From positions 741,305 to 805,304 of the forward strand of contig NZ_JAEMQH010000002.1 of assembly GCF_016820575.1 (NCBI RefSeq): a stretch of DNA of 64,000 nucleotides. The letters are read 5' to 3'. The notes under the pieces are model-generated. The model was given only the letters and a program-made list of their open reading frames with translations. It ran no database searches and was not told where the DNA came from. The stretch is from Marinobacter sediminum (lineage in GTDB: Bacteria > Pseudomonadota > Gammaproteobacteria > Pseudomonadales > Oleiphilaceae). Positions 62,604 to 64,000 of this stretch are shown here, one piece after another (position 1 is the stretch's first letter; each line of letters opens with the position of its first letter). The translations under genes and the position numbers were made by a program.

Positions 62604-63458
62604 ATGAATCTGTTTGATCTGGCTGGCTCTGATGCGATTCAAACCATCACTTTCCCAGTGGAAAAAGAAGGTCTCGCGCCCTTTATTCAGCGCCGGCAGC
62701 CTGTTCTTCTGGATGGGATCAGGGAGATGTTGCCGTTTACCCGCCCCTGGAACTACGAATTCTTTCGGCAAGCCCTCAAATCAATTCGGATACAGCGCAA
62801 GTCTGAGGATGGGATTTATCATTATCTTGGGTTCGAGCGTATTCCGATGGCAGATTTTGACCACATCATGGAGACGACCCACAACGGGTACGCGCTTGAA
62901 CCATTGAAAGGCCAGGGCGTTTCCGGTGACCTTCCTTCCGAGTTCTCCGTGGCACTGCCTTCATTTATCCCCGAATCAGGGTTTCGTGTTTCAAACCTTT
63001 ACATCGGTCCCGGGGGCAATAAATCGCTGCTGCATTACGACGAAACCCACAGCTTGCTCATGATGCTGGAGGGTAGAAAGCGATTTATTCTGTTTTCCCC
63101 CGATCAGAGTGATTGCATGTATCCCTACAGCCCGTTCAGTCTCAAGGCCCTGTTGGAAAACAGAGTGGTCGACAGCCGGATTGATTGTCAGAACCCCGAT
63201 GTGAAGAGCTTTCCCAAGCTGAATCAGGCGAAAGGTTTGTCGGGTTGGTTGGAGGAGGGGCAGGCGTTGTTTATCCCTGCCGGTACCTGGCACTTCATAG
63301 AGGCGGAGGGTCGAAACGTTTCGGTCAATTACTTCTGGCTGCAGAACAGCCTGAAAGACTGGCTGAATCAACCCCTGCTTGATTTCTGGATCAAGCGCCG
63401 GGCTATCGATCTACTTGATCAACTGCGCAAAGTTAAGCACAAACTCTCCGCTGCCTGA
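62604..63458 (+). CDS. Cupin_8/JmjC-like oxygenase
   Basis: A protein of 284 residues. The iron site fits H144-x-D146 (LLHYDETHS) and H230 (IPAGTWHFIEAEG) in a double-stranded beta-helix; LEGRKRFILFSPDQ and NVSVNYFWLQ are typical cupin_8 strands. Related to FIH-type hydroxylases using iron and 2-oxoglutarate. It is divergent from the megasynthase and may hydroxylate its product or a protein. AAGGGA lies eight bases before the ATG. Confidence 0.85.
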   Translation: MNLFDLAGSDAIQTITFPVEKEGLAPFIQRRQPVLLDGIREMLPFTRPWNYEFFRQALKSIRIQRKSEDGIYHYLGFERIPMADFDHIMETTHNGYALEPLKGQGVSGDLPSEFSVALPSFIPESGFRVSNLYIGPGGNKSLLHYDETHSLLMMLEGRKRFILFSPDQSDCMYPYSPFSLKALLENRVVDSRIDCQNPDVKSFPKLNQAKGLSGWLEEGQALFIPAGTWHFIEAEGRNVSVNYFWLQNSLKDWLNQPLLDFWIKRRAIDLLDQLRKVKHKLSAA

Positions 63459-63503
63459 GTAGGCCCGGACTCTAGCCGGTCACCGACAGGAAAAACAAAG
63501 ACT

Positions 63504-64000
63504 GTGGACTTATTCGTTGTCAGAAATGAGGAGGAGTTTGATCGAATTCAGCCCCAATGGGATGCCCTCATCGGAACATTGAGCCCGGCTCCGCTCCCTC
63601 TTACCCATAGCTGGTTGCGATCCTGGTGGAACGCTTTTTCAGATAACCTGAAAATGGAGTTCAGGTGCCTGTATAAAAACAATATCTTGGTGGGAGTGGC
63701 GCCCTTAGTCCGTTCCCGGGAGCGTTTCCGGGGTATCTCAGTGACAATGCTTAAGCTTGCGGCAAACGGCCATAGTCCGTATTCATCTGTTGTCATTGAT
63801 ACGTCACTGACGCCATCAGAGGTAGAAGAGGCGCTCCTGGCGTTAACTCATGTCGCGAGCAATGAGATAGCACTGTTCTTCAAAATTGGTGCCAACGACA
63901 ATCTTGAACGTTTTCTCATGGACCGCTCGAGAAACGGCCATGCGAGGGTAGGGGAAAAGCCTAGCATCCGGACTCCAGTGGTGGAGATAGATCAAAGCTG
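63504..64000 (+). CDS. CelD/BcsL-like acetyltransferase (GNAT), 3' end outside window
   Basis: An open frame of 165 codons from GTG 63504 to the window end. It begins DLFVVRNEEEFDRIQPQWD and has PLTHSWLRSWWNAF and LVGVAPLVRSRERFRG, the N-terminal pattern of CelD/BcsL-type GNAT proteins that occur in polysaccharide and FemAB-like loci. It may transfer an acyl or aminoacyl group. It lies 45 bases after the cupin gene in the same direction. Confidence 0.75.
   Translation, partial: MDLFVVRNEEEFDRIQPQWDALIGTLSPAPLPLTHSWLRSWWNAFSDNLKMEFRCLYKNNILVGVAPLVRSRERFRGISVTMLKLAANGHSPYSSVVIDTSLTPSEVEEALLALTHVASNEIALFFKIGANDNLERFLMDRSRNGHARVGEKPSIRTPVVEIDQS

Noticed and set aside
1..64000. Exosortase gene
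   Set aside because: All long frames were read for a multi-pass membrane protein with the Cys-Arg-His pattern of exosortases. The membrane proteins found are better explained as UPF0104, Wzy-like and flippase.
1..64000. tRNA, rRNA, CRISPR, transposase or attachment site
   Set aside because: No cloverleaf ends, rRNA-like blocks, regularly spaced repeats or transposase motifs were seen.

Overview
The window is chromosomal DNA from a Gram-negative gammaproteobacterium. It probably comes from a marine, Marinobacter-like lineage: the methylcitrate operon is of the acnD-prpF type with a GntR/FCD regulator, the base composition is moderate, and there are many outer-membrane and polysaccharide-export genes. 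The genus is an inference. No rRNA, tRNA, CRISPR array or insertion sequence was seen.

Layout. (1) 1-5.4 kb, housekeeping: end of a SAM methyltransferase, a UPF0104-type membrane protein, a RibD-like reductase, an XRE regulator, galU, and a TpsB-like outer-membrane barrel without POTRA domains. (2) 5.4-14.4 kb, propionate catabolism: gntR-prpB-prpC-acnD-prpF and prpD. A small opposite-strand gene for a PEP-CTERM-like protein lies between prpF and prpD, with a sigma-54-like promoter upstream. (3) 14.6-24.9 kb, an exopolysaccharide operon in the order of the XrtA (exosortase A)-associated loci: priming sugar transferase, export lipoprotein, Wzz-like protein, CpsD-like ATPase with a broken Walker A motif, outer-membrane barrel, deacetylase, FemAB-like protein, glycosyltransferase, second deacetylase. 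No exosortase gene is in the window. (4) 24.9-43.9 kb, a variable and partly AT-rich polysaccharide region: ATP-grasp enzyme, phosphatase, polymerase/ligase, glycosyltransferases, CapK/PaaK-like adenylating enzyme, two asparagine-synthase-like proteins, secreted ConA-like protein, flippase, pyruvyltransferase, third deacetylase, DegT-type aminotransferase. (5) 44-62.2 kb on the minus strand: a large lipoprotein, then a tightly overlapping operon read from 62.2 kb downwards. It holds an A-PCP-KS-AT-ACP-aminotransferase megasynthase, a C-A-PCP-C synthetase, two alpha/beta hydrolases resembling exosortase-A-associated hydrolases 2 and 1, a secreted CocE-type hydrolase, a methyltransferase and a JmjC/cupin-like oxygenase. 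(6) 62.6-64 kb on the plus strand: a second cupin-like oxygenase and the start of a CelD-like acyltransferase.

How it fits together. Regions 3 and 4 look like a complete undecaprenyl-linked polysaccharide factory: priming, elongation, modification, flipping, polymerisation, chain-length control and export. The PEP-CTERM-like protein at 12.2 kb would be a natural client of an exosortase encoded elsewhere. The main novelty is region 5. In many XrtA loci, as I recall, the two hydrolases sit beside a stand-alone acyl ligase, carrier protein and PLP decarboxylase. Here they follow a full NRPS-PKS assembly line predicted to make a beta-amino acid extended by glycine. The line ends in a condensation domain whose catalytic histidine is replaced by glutamine, and it has no thioesterase.
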